From NCBI GenBank assembly GCA_947643715.1, contig CANRXB010000002.1, forward strand, positions 1 through 64,000: a stretch of DNA of 64,000 nt, read 5' to 3'. Shown piece after piece: positions 48,530 through 57,684 of this stretch (positions are counted from its first letter, which is position 1; the number at the start of each line of letters is the position of its first letter). The notes under the pieces are model-generated. The model searched no databases. It was given only the letters and a program-made list of their open reading frames with translations, and was not told the DNA's origin. The DNA is from an uncultured bacterium. GTDB lineage: Bacteria; Bacillota; Clostridia; Oscillospirales; Oscillospiraceae. The position numbers and the translations under genes were made by a program.

Positions 48530-50523
48530 CGGTCTTGGTCCTCCTTCAAAACGAATCGTCCCACCTGGGTGCGAAGGGCCTCCGCCTCTCTGGCCAGCAG
48601 CCCGCTGGACTGCTGGATCCCGCCCGCATTCTGTAGGTTCCGGTCCGCGATGGCAGAGATGGCGTCGATCCGCTCCACCATGATGGTCAGGGCCTGCTCC
48701 TGGCCCTCCACCGCCACCATGAGCTGATCCGAGATCGCGCCGATCTGATCGGACACGGAGGCGATCGACCGGATCGACCCCGCTGTCGCGGCGGTGAGCT
48801 CCACCCCGTTGCGGATGATGCTCCTGGTGTTGTTCACGAGCTCCGTGGCATCCTTCGCGGCGGCGGCGCTCCTGGAGGCCAGCTTGTTGACCTCATCGGC
48901 CACTACGGAGAAGCCCCTCCCGGCGCTCCCGGCGCGGGCCGCCTCTATCGAAGCGTTGATGGCCAGGACGCTGGTCTGGAAGGCGATGTCCTCGATGGCT
49001 TTGGCGATCTTGGTGATCTCCTGGGCGTTGGCGCTGATGTCGTCCATCGCGCCGGACAGCGCGTCCATCTGGGTGTTGGCCCCCTGGACGCTCTGGGCGA
49101 TCTCCTGGGTCTTGAGCCGGGTCTGACCGCTGCTCTGGGTGACGCTGTCCAGCCGCTGCTTCACGTGGGACACCTCGCTCACCAGCGCCTCTGTGGACTG
49201 GTTCTGTTCCACGGAGGCCAAGTGGAGCTGATCGGATTGCCCGCTGAGCTCCTCCGACATATCGGCCAGCCGGCCGGCCGCGGTGCGGAAGCCGGAGATC
49301 GTCCCGTTCATGGACTGGATGATGGTGCTCAGGCTGTCTCGGATCAGGATGAAATCCCCATGATAGCCCGGCAGGGGCGAGACGTCCAGACCTCCGCCGG
49401 CGACCTGGGTCAGCACCCGCTGGATGTCCGATATGTACCGGTTGACGCCCTCCACGGTGGCTTTCAACGTGCGGGTCATCAGCTCCAGCTCATCTTTGGA
49501 GTGGACCGGGACCACCTCCGTGTGCAGGTCGCCGTCGGCCAGGGCGACCATCCGGTCCGTCACGCTCTTCACCGGGGAGGAGATGGACCGGGACAGGCGC
49601 AGCACCGGAACGATGGAGGCGACCAGGCCCACCATGGTGGCCAGCACCGCCACCAGCATCGCTCCATTGATCAGGTGGTTGTAGTCCAGCTTCGGGATCT
49701 GGATGACCAGGGCCCACTGGGTGCCCCGGATGGGGGAGAACGCCGCCAATATCGTCTTGGAGCCGATGGAGAACTCCGTCGAGCCGGTCTCCCCTCCGGC
49801 CGCACGGCCCAGCGCCGCCTCGTGCCCTCCACTGAGCTGGGCCAGCGTGGTGCCGTTCAGCACCATGCTCTGGTCCGGATGCCCGGTGACGACCCCCCCG
49901 CGGTCGATCATGTATGCGATGCCGTTGCGCCCCAGGCTGATGCTGCTGATCACGTCGTTGAGTGCGTCATATTTGTACACTCCTACCACGTACATGGAGG
50001 TCTCTCCATCCTCCTTCACCGGCATCCCCATGGTGACGCCCAGCCCGCCCTGGAACACGGTGGAGTTCCAGGTGGTCAGGTTGTCCGTCTCCCGCAGCAG
50101 GTCGAGCAGGCCGCTGTCCAGGCTTTCAGGCGCGTCGCCCACTCCCTGGATGAACCGCCCGTCCAGCCCATACAGGGCGACGGCGCGGAACTCATACGTT
50201 TCGGCCGACTCTGTGAGGACGTACTGCCGGACAGCCCGTGCCTGCCCGGCGGGCTCGGCCGCGTCCACCTCGAGGTCCCCTGCGATCGTCATCATCCGGT
50301 CGGCCAGCATATGGATGTTGGCCTCCACCGTCTTGGCCGATTGCCGCGCCATGGGCTGCAAGCTGTCCAGCAGGATGCTTTTCGCCAGCGACTGCATGGC
50401 CACCACCATGATCACACAGCATACGGCGACCAGCGCCAGGATGTTGAGGGTCGTGTTGCGCAGGATCCGCCGGTCCAAGCTGCGTTTCCCCTGGGTGAAA
50501 GGGCCCTCGTTCTTCACTGCCAC
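48526..50523 (-). CDS. Methyl-accepting chemotaxis protein with dCache sensor
   Basis: A 665-residue chemoreceptor. A first transmembrane helix (~20-42), a periplasmic dCache_1 domain (~45-285, with AVALYGLDGRFIQGVG, MGMPVKEDG and YMIDRGGVVTGHPD), a second helix (~285-308), HAMP, and a long coiled-coil signalling domain. The hairpin tip is DIAFQTSVLAINASIEAARAGSAGRGFSVVADEVNKLASRS. It starts at GTG with AAGGAG upstream. It is coupled to an FMN-binding lipoprotein, suggesting that flavin or redox state is sensed. No CheA or CheW genes are near. Confidence 0.93.
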   Translation of the reverse strand: MAVKNEGPFTQGKRSLDRRILRNTTLNILALVAVCCVIMVVAMQSLAKSILLDSLQPMARQSAKTVEANIHMLADRMMTIAGDLEVDAAEPAGQARAVRQYVLTESAETYEFRAVALYGLDGRFIQGVGDAPESLDSGLLDLLRETDNLTTWNSTVFQGGLGVTMGMPVKEDGETSMYVVGVYKYDALNDVISSISLGRNGIAYMIDRGGVVTGHPDQSMVLNGTTLAQLSGGHEAALGRAAGGETGSTEFSIGSKTILAAFSPIRGTQWALVIQIPKLDYNHLINGAMLVAVLATMVGLVASIVPVLRLSRSISSPVKSVTDRMVALADGDLHTEVVPVHSKDELELMTRTLKATVEGVNRYISDIQRVLTQVAGGGLDVSPLPGYHGDFILIRDSLSTIIQSMNGTISGFRTAAGRLADMSEELSGQSDQLHLASVEQNQSTEALVSEVSHVKQRLDSVTQSSGQTRLKTQEIAQSVQGANTQMDALSGAMDDISANAQEITKIAKAIEDIAFQTSVLAINASIEAARAGSAGRGFSVVADEVNKLASRSAAAAKDATELVNNTRSIIRNGVELTAATAGSIRSIASVSDQIGAISDQLMVAVEGQEQALTIMVERIDAISAIADRNLQNAGGIQQSSGLLAREAEALRTQVGRFVLKEDQDR

Positions 50524-50699
50524 GTCTCGTCCTCTCCTTTTTCAAAGATCTGCTCTAAAAGATAGAACAAAAGCCATTCGACTGACTGAAAGGCTTCCGG
50601 CGTAGTTTACCACAGTCCGGAGAAAAAGGGAAGGGGGCATTTTCCCTAGATCCGGCCTTTGACGAGTCGATCTTCCTGCCCAAAAAGCCCGTACAGGCA

Positions 50700-50743
50700 G
50701 AAAAAGGAACGCCGCCCCTGTGATCGGACATCACAGGGGCGGC
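50700..50743 (-). terminator. Terminator of the small membrane protein gene
   Basis: GCCGCCCCTGTGA (50711-50723) pairs perfectly with TCACAGGGGCGGC (50731-50743), with TTTTT downstream on the minus strand. Confidence 0.82.
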
Positions 50744-50794
50744 GCTTCATATGATCGTCAGCGGCGATCCTTTCTCTTCCCACTGGCCAAAGGC

Positions 50795-51211
50795 TCACAC
50801 GGATGCCTTGACCTTTTTCATATACAAGGAGACCTCGGAGACCACGAAGCTCAGCACGAGCAGCACAGCGCACATCACCAGCTCGTTCATATGGCCGAAG
50901 GGCTCGATGCCATAGATGGTGTCGGAGACCGGCCAGATGATCACATGGATGAACATCATCAGCGCGATGCCGCTCCCCGCACACAGGAAGACGGGGGCGT
51001 AGGGGGCCAGCTTATCGACGAAGAGCATCGCGGCTGCGGCGACGGCCACGACCGCCAGCAAGATGCAGATGGTCGCATCGAAGACCGGCTCTTTATACTC
51101 GATGCCTTTGAACGTGATGCCGTACACGGCGGCGGACGCGATGCAAAGCAAGACCGCGACCAAACCGGCATAGAACCCGATGGCCTTATTTTGCAGGATA
51201 TTCTGTTTCAT
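50795..51211 (-). CDS. Four-helix membrane protein of unknown function
   Basis: A protein of about 138 residues with four hydrophobic helices (IGFYAGLVAVLLCIASAAVYGITF, DATICILLAVVAVAAAAMLFVDKL, APVFLCAGSGIALMMFIHVIIW, ELVMCAVLLVLSFVVSEVSLYM). I chose MKQNILQN as start; the ribosome site AAGGAG is 12 bases away, and an ATG at 51220 is only three bases from it, so the start is uncertain. It is divergent from the GH3 glycosidase. In several gut Firmicutes small membrane proteins of this type accompany membrane-bound GH3 enzymes, which suggests a link. Confidence 0.78.
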   Translation of the reverse strand: MKQNILQNKAIGFYAGLVAVLLCIASAAVYGITFKGIEYKEPVFDATICILLAVVAVAAAAMLFVDKLAPYAPVFLCAGSGIALMMFIHVIIWPVSDTIYGIEPFGHMNELVMCAVLLVLSFVVSEVSLYMKKVKASV

Positions 51212-51545
51212 AAAGATCATGGACTCCTTCCATAAAAAGACAAGATTCATTTTTTGGAATGGCAGGAATTTGTTGGGGCTCCAGGTCGGAACAGCGCAGC
51301 ATCGGAAACCGCATTTTCACTCGGCTGTGCTGTATCCATAAAACGAAATCATTATGGCATGAAATCTTCTGTTCGTCAATCGGCCTTCGGTATGGAACGC
51401 TCCAGCCGCTCCATTTTCACGTCTGATATCGCTCTGTTCACGAAAAAAGCTGTTATAGATATCATCTATCCGCACGTATATATGATGTTTTCGATTACAC
51501 GTAAGAAATACGGCATCATGCGCCGAAACGCAGATTTTTGCAAAC
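51212..51545. other. Intergenic stretch without recognisable genes
   Basis: Between the divergent membrane protein and GH3 genes the first ~330 bases hold only a 99-codon frame without family resemblance. I see no RNA gene or repeat. Promoter signals lie to the right at 51546-51574. Confidence 0.5.
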
Positions 51546-51574
51546 TTTCATAAAACATGAAAATAGTGTAATAT
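51546..51574 (+). promoter_or_regulatory. Candidate promoter of the GH3 gene
   Basis: TTTCAT (51546-51551) and TAATAT (51569-51574) are 17 bases apart. TTTCAT and ATGAAA also form a small palindrome that a regulator could bind. The predicted start, near 51581, coincides with the first base of the leader helix. Confidence 0.5.
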
Positions 51575-51582
51575 ATACGAGA

Positions 51583-51729
51583 GACAATCGTCTAAGCTGC
51601 GGCATCCTGGACGGATCTCCCAATTTATCGCGCATATCGGGGATGGCAGGAAGTGGATGGAGACGGGAACGTACAGGATGAATCCGTGCCGCCACCGCAT
51701 GGGCGGCGCGGAAACGCCGGACGATTGTC
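51583..51729 (+). ncRNA. Structured 5' leader of the GH3 gene, riboswitch-like
   Basis: A perfect 10-bp helix (51583-51592 with 51720-51729) closes the leader right at the predicted RNA start. Inside, CATCCTG (51603-51609) pairs with CAGGATG (51674-51680), enclosing a further stem, and GCCGCC (51688-51693) pairs with GGCGGC (51702-51707). A multi-branched junction 30 bases before the start codon is typical of cis-regulatory RNAs. I cannot assign it to a known riboswitch class. Confidence 0.6.
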
Positions 51730-51760
51730 AGATCAGGATGAGGAAAGGATACTGATATCG

Positions 51761-54700
51761 ATGAAAACCTCAAAGAACCGGCTCATAAAAAAGATCTTTA
51801 CCAATATCATGGCAGTCCTTTTGGTCCTTTCGTTCTTTGCCGGCACCATCGCCAATGAGTTCGCCGGCCAGATCAACTCTTTCTTGGGCATCACCACCAC
51901 CCGGACAGAACACGCCGAGGGCACCAGCGGCGAGTATGCCCGGTACTTCGACAGCGCGTTCCAGTCCGTGGCGGAGCTGAAGGCGGCCGGTCTGGCCAAG
52001 GTCCGCGAGGTGGAGAACGAGGGCGCCGTCCTGCTGAAGAACGACGGCGACACCCTGCCCCTCAGCGGCAAAGAGGTCTCTTTGTTCGGCGCCACCGCCA
52101 TTTCCCCCGTATACGGCGGCACCGGGTCGGGCGCGGTCTCCTCTGCCGACGCGCCCACCTACCAGCAGGTGTTCACCGAGGCGGGCTATACGGTGGTCAA
52201 CAAGGACCTGCTGGACTGGTACGTGTCGGAGGAATACGGCCGTGACTTCGACCCCGGCAACATCAACGAGCCCTCCTGGAAGCAGATCCAGAAATCCGAC
52301 GCGGTGGACAGCTTCGGCAAGGGCGAGGTCGCGATCTTCGTCATCGGCCGTGTCGGCGGCGAGGCCAACGACCTGAAGAGCACCGGCCACGACGACGGTG
52401 CCAACGGCGACTATCTGCGCCCCAACAAGAACGAGCTGGCCGTGCTGGCGGGGCTGAAAGAGTACAAGGACGCGGGGAAGCTGTCCAAGATCGTGCTGCT
52501 GATCAACAGCGCCAATCCGCTCTCCGCGCAGTTCATCGATGACGACGCCTATGGGATCGACGCCGCGCTGTGGATCGGCTCCGTGGGCCAGACCGGCCTG
52601 TACGCCGTGACCGATATCCTGTCGGGCACGGTGAACCCCTCCGGCTCTCTGCCCGACACCTGGTGGACCGACAACCTGCTGGACCCCGCCATGGCCAATT
52701 TCGGAAGCTACACCTATCAGGGTTCCGACAAATATACGTTCGGCTCCACCGCCCGTGTGTTCAACATGTACGTGGTGTATCAGGAAGGCATCTATGTGGG
52801 ATACCGCTACACCGAGACACGGTACGAGGACAAGGTCCTGGGCACGGCCAACGTGGGCGACTTCGACTATGACAGCGTCGTGGCCTATCCCTTCGGCTAC
52901 GGCCTGAGCTATTCCACCTTCGAGATGTCCGACATGAAGGTGGAGAAGTCCGGCAGCGGGATGGAGACCACCTATACCGTCAGCGTCGATGTGACCAACA
53001 CCGGCAGCGCCGCGGGCAAAAAGACGGTGCAGATCTACGCCCAGAAGCCCTATACCGACTATGACAAGGACAACCAGATCGAGAAGGCGTCCGTGGAGCT
53101 CGTCGGCTACGGCAAGACCCAGCTCCTGGAGCCGGGCGCCAGCGAGACCGTGACGGTAGAGGTCCCGGAGTATTTCCTGACCTCCTACGACGCATACGGG
53201 ACCGGCGTTTTCATCCTGGACGAAGGGACCTATTACCTGACGGCGGCAGACGACTCCCACGCTGCTGTGAACAACATCCTGGCCGCGAAGGGCAAGTCCA
53301 CCTCCAACGGCATGACCGCCAACGGCGACAAGGCCCTGACCTACACCATGGACTACGACTTCGACAGCGAGACCTATTCCAAGGCATACGGCACCGGCGC
53401 GGACGTCACCAGCCTGTTCGCCGCTGCGGACATCAACCGCTATGCAGGCGCCGGCGACAACAAAGTGACCTACATTTCCAGGAGCGACTGGAAAGGCACG
53501 ACCATGCTTTGGGAAGCTGACAGCGACGATAAGAACAGCAACTATGTGAAGCTCAGCATGACCGACCAGATCGCCGCAGACGTGGTGCTGGACGACGCCG
53601 ATCTGCCGGAGAACGACGGCGATTGGCCCACCATGGGCTCTACGGACACCGCATACCAGTTGGTCAATCTCATGGAGGACGCGGAGGGCAAGCCCATCCC
53701 CTATGACGATCCCATGTGGGACGAGCTGCTGGATCAGTTGACCTATAGCCAGCTCAGCGAGCTGTGCGCCGTCGGCCTGCGTATGACGGTGGCGGTGGAG
53801 GAGATCGGCAAGCCGGAGACCCTGGATCACAACGGCCCCAGCGGCGTGACCCAGAAGTACAGCCTCGGCCCCAACGGCTACGCCACCCAGACCAACGACC
53901 CGGACAAGGACACCACTGGCACCTGCTATCCCTGTAACGGCATCATCGCCGCCACCTTCAACGACGCTCTGGTGCGTGAAGTGGGCGAGCTGATCGGCGA
54001 GGACGCCATGTGGGCGGGCTATGCCGGCTTCTACGGCACGGGCCTGAACATCCACCGCACGCCCTACTCCGGCCGCGTGTTCGAGTACTACTCCGAGGAC
54101 GGCATCCTCACCGGCCTGATCGCCACCGTGGAATCCGAGGCCATCCAGTCCAAGGGCGTCTACGTCTACAACAAGCACTTCGTGCTCAACGATCAGGAGG
54201 AGCAGCGGCAGGGCATCGGCACCTGGTGCAACGAGCAGGCCCTGCGTGAGCTCTACCTGCGCGCTTTCGAGATCCCCATCGTGCGGGCCGACGCGAAGTG
54301 CGTCATGACCGCCTTCAACCGCCTGGGCGCATTCTGGTCCGGCGCCATGCCCGAGCTCATGACGAGCTGGCTGCGCGGCGAGGCAGGCATGAGCGGCTTC
54401 GCCGTGACGGACATGTATGACGGCAGCTATATGTCCAAGCCTCACGAGGTGTTGGCGGGCAACGACATCCCCGACAACTACCCCGGTGTGACGGGCACCG
54501 CAGTGGGCGGCGCGGCCAGCGACCTCGGCTATGAGTTCGCCGACTACGGCCCCGGCGCTTCCAAGGAGAACGCCCCCATGGCCCGTGCCATGCGCGAGTC
54601 CGCCCACCGCATCCTCTACACGGTGGTCCATTCCCGCGGCATGGACGGCATCAGCGCGGACACCATCATCATCCAGGTGACTCCGTGGTGGTCCACCGCC

Positions 54701-54799
54701 TTGACCGCTCTCCAGGTCGTCTCCGGCCTGTTGACCTTGGCCGGCGCTGCGCTGCTGGTCATGGACATCGCAGGCGTCAGCCTGAAGAAAAAGAAATGA
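51761..54799 (+). CDS. Membrane-anchored, domain-permuted GH3 glycosidase
   Basis: A 1012-residue glycoside hydrolase family 3 enzyme in reversed domain order. After a transmembrane helix (~8-30) comes the GH3 C-terminal alpha/beta domain (VENEGAVLLKNDGDTLPL), then a FnIII-like domain (~400-520), and only then the TIM-barrel domain with GPSGVTQKY, HRTPYSGRVFEYYSEDG, YVYNKHFVLNDQEEQ and the nucleophile Asp in FAVTDMYD (~883). A second transmembrane helix ends the protein, followed by KKKK. The catalytic part is outside. Likely beta-glucosidase or related exo-activity on plant glycans or glycosides. The ATG at 51761 is the one before the first helix; its ribosome site is loose. Confidence 0.9.
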   Translation: MKTSKNRLIKKIFTNIMAVLLVLSFFAGTIANEFAGQINSFLGITTTRTEHAEGTSGEYARYFDSAFQSVAELKAAGLAKVREVENEGAVLLKNDGDTLPLSGKEVSLFGATAISPVYGGTGSGAVSSADAPTYQQVFTEAGYTVVNKDLLDWYVSEEYGRDFDPGNINEPSWKQIQKSDAVDSFGKGEVAIFVIGRVGGEANDLKSTGHDDGANGDYLRPNKNELAVLAGLKEYKDAGKLSKIVLLINSANPLSAQFIDDDAYGIDAALWIGSVGQTGLYAVTDILSGTVNPSGSLPDTWWTDNLLDPAMANFGSYTYQGSDKYTFGSTARVFNMYVVYQEGIYVGYRYTETRYEDKVLGTANVGDFDYDSVVAYPFGYGLSYSTFEMSDMKVEKSGSGMETTYTVSVDVTNTGSAAGKKTVQIYAQKPYTDYDKDNQIEKASVELVGYGKTQLLEPGASETVTVEVPEYFLTSYDAYGTGVFILDEGTYYLTAADDSHAAVNNILAAKGKSTSNGMTANGDKALTYTMDYDFDSETYSKAYGTGADVTSLFAAADINRYAGAGDNKVTYISRSDWKGTTMLWEADSDDKNSNYVKLSMTDQIAADVVLDDADLPENDGDWPTMGSTDTAYQLVNLMEDAEGKPIPYDDPMWDELLDQLTYSQLSELCAVGLRMTVAVEEIGKPETLDHNGPSGVTQKYSLGPNGYATQTNDPDKDTTGTCYPCNGIIAATFNDALVREVGELIGEDAMWAGYAGFYGTGLNIHRTPYSGRVFEYYSEDGILTGLIATVESEAIQSKGVYVYNKHFVLNDQEEQRQGIGTWCNEQALRELYLRAFEIPIVRADAKCVMTAFNRLGAFWSGAMPELMTSWLRGEAGMSGFAVTDMYDGSYMSKPHEVLAGNDIPDNYPGVTGTAVGGAASDLGYEFADYGPGASKENAPMARAMRESAHRILYTVVHSRGMDGISADTIIIQVTPWWSTALTALQVVSGLLTLAGAALLVMDIAGVSLKKKK

Positions 54800-54819
54800 T
54801 CCCGTAAGCATGAGGACGC

Positions 54820-54847
54820 CCGCCCCAGGATATGGGGCGGGCGTCCT
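54820..54847 (+). terminator. Terminator after the GH3 gene
   Basis: GGACGCCCGCCCC pairs with GGGGCGGGCGTCC around a short loop, 20 bases after the stop. The T tract (TTCTGTC) is weak. Confidence 0.6.
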
Positions 54848-54907
54848 TCTGTCCGGCGGCACGAGCATCGACGGCGGAAGAGGCCGCGCCTGTAGGCGCG
54901 GCCTCTT

Positions 54908-56845
54908 TCATCCTAAACCACACTGTAACAGCATCCCGCTGCGAGGGAGCACGGTCACCCAATTGTCTTGGCTGACGAGGGGCTTGTGCTGATCGGCATC
55001 CAGGCCGTCCGCCCGGATGGTCCACCGCCCGCTGGGCAGACGGATGGCATAGTCGTGCTCCGTAACGTTATACACTACGAACAGCCGCTCTGCGCAGGGC
55101 CCTCCCTTCTCCACCTGGAACGAGACCACTCCCTCCCGGTAGACCTTGGGCTCCACGATCCTCTTCCCCGCCTCCGGGCTCTTATCGCACAGGCCGGGCA
55201 GGGACTTGCGCAGGCGGATGAGCTGCCGGTAATAGTCGGTGAGCGCCCCGAAGCGCCAGGCCCTGTGCCAATCCAGCTTGTTCACCTCGGGAGAGGAGCG
55301 ATAGCTGTTGTCGTCACCCAGCTTGGTGCGGGCGAACTCCTCCCCTGCCTGGAAGAACAAGTTGCCCTGGCAAGTGAAGCAGATGAACGCCGCCAGGCGG
55401 TTCTGGGCGAGCAGGTCCTCTCTCGGCTCTTGATAGGAGGCCGCGCCTCCCTTCCCGGGCGAGCACTGGACCAGCTTGTCCCACAGGGTATAGTTGTCGT
55501 GGGCGGACACATAGTTGATCACCTGACTGCAAGAGCGGGGGCAGAGATCCCCCACGCCTCCCGTCCAGCCTGCGGCCGCGCACAGGATGGTCTCCCCCAG
55601 GCCCATGCCCCCATTGACGAAACCGGGCTGCTCGGCATGGAAGCAGTCCCCTTTGATGGCGTCCCGGGTGGAGTCGCAGAACATGGCGATGTCCATGTCC
55701 AGTCGTGCCACGTTCCCCCTCATAGCCGGGATGGTGCCCGGCTCCATTGGGGAGTCCCCGGCCCGCCAGGGCTCACCGTACACCAGCTTCTCCCCCGGGC
55801 CAAAGGCCGCGTCCAGCGCCCGGCGGATGCGGTTCATCAGCTCCACGGTCAAAAGGCCCATCAGGTCGAAGCGGAAGCCGTCCACATGGTATTCACGGGC
55901 CCAGAACATCACCGAGTGGAGGATATAGTTGTCCACCATGGCCCGGCCCACCGCCAGGTCGCAGCCGCAGCCGGAGCCGTTGGACAGCGACCCGTCCGCC
56001 CACCGGCGGTAATAATACCCCCGCGCGGACCGCTCCAGCCAGGAGTTCGCGTGATAGGTGTGGTTGTACACCACGTCCATCACCACGCGGATGCCGTTCT
56101 GGTGGAGGGCCTGGATCATCTCCTTGCACTCCCGGATACGGGCGGTCCCGTCGGACGGATCCGTGGAATAGCTCCCCTCGGGCACGTTGTAGTTCAGCGG
56201 GTCGTAGCCCCAATTGAACTGCTCGTCGCTCCCGCCCTCGTCCACCGTTGCGAAGTCGAAGATGGGCAAGAGCTGGACATGGGTGACCCCCAGGCTCTTC
56301 AGGTGCTCCATGCAGACGGGCAGCCGTCCCTCCTCATCACGCCAGGAGAACGCCTTGAACTTCCCCCGGTATTGGGCCGGGACCCCGCTGCCCGGGTCGA
56401 AGGAAAGGTCCTTCACATGGAGCTCATATATGATCCGTTCGGGCTGGAGCGGGGGCGGACAGTCCTTCTCGAAGCCCTCCGGGTCGGTGCGGAACAGGTC
56501 CGCGACCATGCTCCGCGCCCCGTTGCAGCAGCAGGCCACCGCGTATGGGTCGGCGGTATGGGTGGTCCGATCCACATACTGCACTTTGTAGTCGTAATAC
56601 GTCCCATGGAGGTCTCCCTCTATCGTCACGCTCCACACGCCCCGTTCGCCCAGCTCCAACGCCCGGCAGTCATAGGCGCTCGAGTCCGCGTCCCGGTATA
56701 GGGACAGCTCTACTGTCTCCGCCTCCGGGCTCCAAAGCTTGAAGACGGTCCGCTCCCGGGTACACACGGCCCCCAGATCGCAGCCGTCATAGGCATACCA
56801 ACGGTCGAACTCTTTGTCATAACGCGCATCCAATACTTGATCCAC
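54908..56845 (-). CDS. pulA: Type I pullulanase (GH13)
   Basis: A 645-residue cytoplasmic debranching enzyme that cleaves alpha-1,6 links in pullulan and limit dextrins. A CBM48-like N-terminal domain (FKLWSPEAETVELSLY) precedes the GH13 barrel. Signatures are NWGYDPLNYNVPEGSYSTDP (the type I hallmark), VVMDVVYNHTY, DGFRFDLMGLL (nucleophile Asp), KLVYGEPWRAG (acid/base Glu) and YVSAHDNYTLWDK. There is no signal peptide. It starts at GTG. With the neighbouring GH3 it points to carbohydrate use, but the genes are convergent and separately controlled. Confidence 0.95.
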   Translation of the reverse strand: MDQVLDARYDKEFDRWYAYDGCDLGAVCTRERTVFKLWSPEAETVELSLYRDADSSAYDCRALELGERGVWSVTIEGDLHGTYYDYKVQYVDRTTHTADPYAVACCCNGARSMVADLFRTDPEGFEKDCPPPLQPERIIYELHVKDLSFDPGSGVPAQYRGKFKAFSWRDEEGRLPVCMEHLKSLGVTHVQLLPIFDFATVDEGGSDEQFNWGYDPLNYNVPEGSYSTDPSDGTARIRECKEMIQALHQNGIRVVMDVVYNHTYHANSWLERSARGYYYRRWADGSLSNGSGCGCDLAVGRAMVDNYILHSVMFWAREYHVDGFRFDLMGLLTVELMNRIRRALDAAFGPGEKLVYGEPWRAGDSPMEPGTIPAMRGNVARLDMDIAMFCDSTRDAIKGDCFHAEQPGFVNGGMGLGETILCAAAGWTGGVGDLCPRSCSQVINYVSAHDNYTLWDKLVQCSPGKGGAASYQEPREDLLAQNRLAAFICFTCQGNLFFQAGEEFARTKLGDDNSYRSSPEVNKLDWHRAWRFGALTDYYRQLIRLRKSLPGLCDKSPEAGKRIVEPKVYREGVVSFQVEKGGPCAERLFVVYNVTEHDYAIRLPSGRWTIRADGLDADQHKPLVSQDNWVTVLPRSGMLLQCGLG

Positions 56846-56925
56846 ATCGATTCCCCATCTGCCAATAGTCTCGTCTGCCGCGCTTCCCGGCAGCGGCGCT
56901 CCCCCGTGGGAGGAGCAGCTTTTTT

Positions 56926-56955
56926 ACTATACTGTATCCTTGCCGCTCTTGTCAA
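56926..56955 (-). promoter_or_regulatory. Promoter of pulA
   Basis: On the minus strand TTGACA (56950-56955) and TATAGT (56926-56931) are 18 bases apart, about 80 bases before the GTG start. Confidence 0.72.
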
Positions 56956-57093
56956 CTAAAACGATGCCGCGTCCCTTTTAAGGAAAGTGTTGCCAGGACA
57001 TCACTTCGGCGATCTCTACAAAAGCGCATCGATATAACAGGAGCCCTGTGCTATGATCGACTCGACAAATGAGGATTTGAGGAGGAATGGTTT

Positions 57094-57507
57094 ATGAGGA
57101 GATACAACTTGATAGTAGTTTATGACCAGAATGAGCAAAAGCTATTGATGTGTAAACGAAAAAAAGAACCATACAAAGATCTGCTAAATTTTGTTGGAGG
57201 AAAGATAGAGTCAGGCGAAACAGATGAAGAAGCAGCATATCGAGAATCGTTCGAAGAAACAGGTATATTGTCAGATGATATCGTGCTTACACATATCATG
57301 AATTTTATATATCATTTATCTCAAAATGAGCTTGATATTTATGCTGGTAAACTTAAGGCAAACGTATCATTGAGGGAAGAAGAAAATAAATTATTTTGGA
57401 TGGATAGATCGGAGAACTTTTGTGATATGACCCGTTTTGCGGGAGAGTGTAATATCGAGCATATTTTACAGCAAGTCGATCATTATAAAGATCAAGTGTT
57501 ACATTAA
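57094..57507 (+). CDS. NUDIX hydrolase, low-GC and probably acquired
   Basis: A 137-residue NUDIX pyrophosphohydrolase. The Nudix box is complete: GGKIESGETDEEAAYRESFEETGI (Gx5Ex7REUxEExGU). It is likely MutT-like and acts on nucleotide diphosphate derivatives; KRKKEPYKDLLNFVGG resembles the DNA mismatch/8-oxo-dGTP group. GGAGG precedes the ATG. The gene is strikingly AT-rich and uses codons such as AAA, TTA and ATA unlike its neighbours, a sign of recent transfer. It stands alone between convergent genes. Confidence 0.92.
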   Translation: MRRYNLIVVYDQNEQKLLMCKRKKEPYKDLLNFVGGKIESGETDEEAAYRESFEETGILSDDIVLTHIMNFIYHLSQNELDIYAGKLKANVSLREEENKLFWMDRSENFCDMTRFAGECNIEHILQQVDHYKDQVLH

Positions 57508-57640
57508 CATATTCCGGTTCATCGGGCAGTCATCCATCAACAGGTGACTGCTCACTTTGGATATTTCGACAAGTGGTTTGACGAAGCGGCTTTCGGCAAC
57601 ACCGATCTGAAAAGGGAGGATGCCGCTTTCTCCTTTCGGT

Positions 57641-57680
57641 CAAAAACGCCCGGCCTGATTGAATCAGGCCGGGCGTTTTT
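57641..57680. terminator. Bidirectional terminator
   Basis: A 16-bp stem (57645-57660 with 57661-57677) with A5 before and T5 after. It serves the alpha/beta hydrolase gene on the minus strand and can stop plus-strand transcription too. Confidence 0.88.
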
Positions 57681-57684
57681 CTGG

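Noticed and set aside
51770..54868. 1032-codon open frame antisense to the GH3 gene
   Set aside because: Shadow frame caused by codon bias of the GH3 gene; no ribosome site, and Gly/His/Val-rich text.
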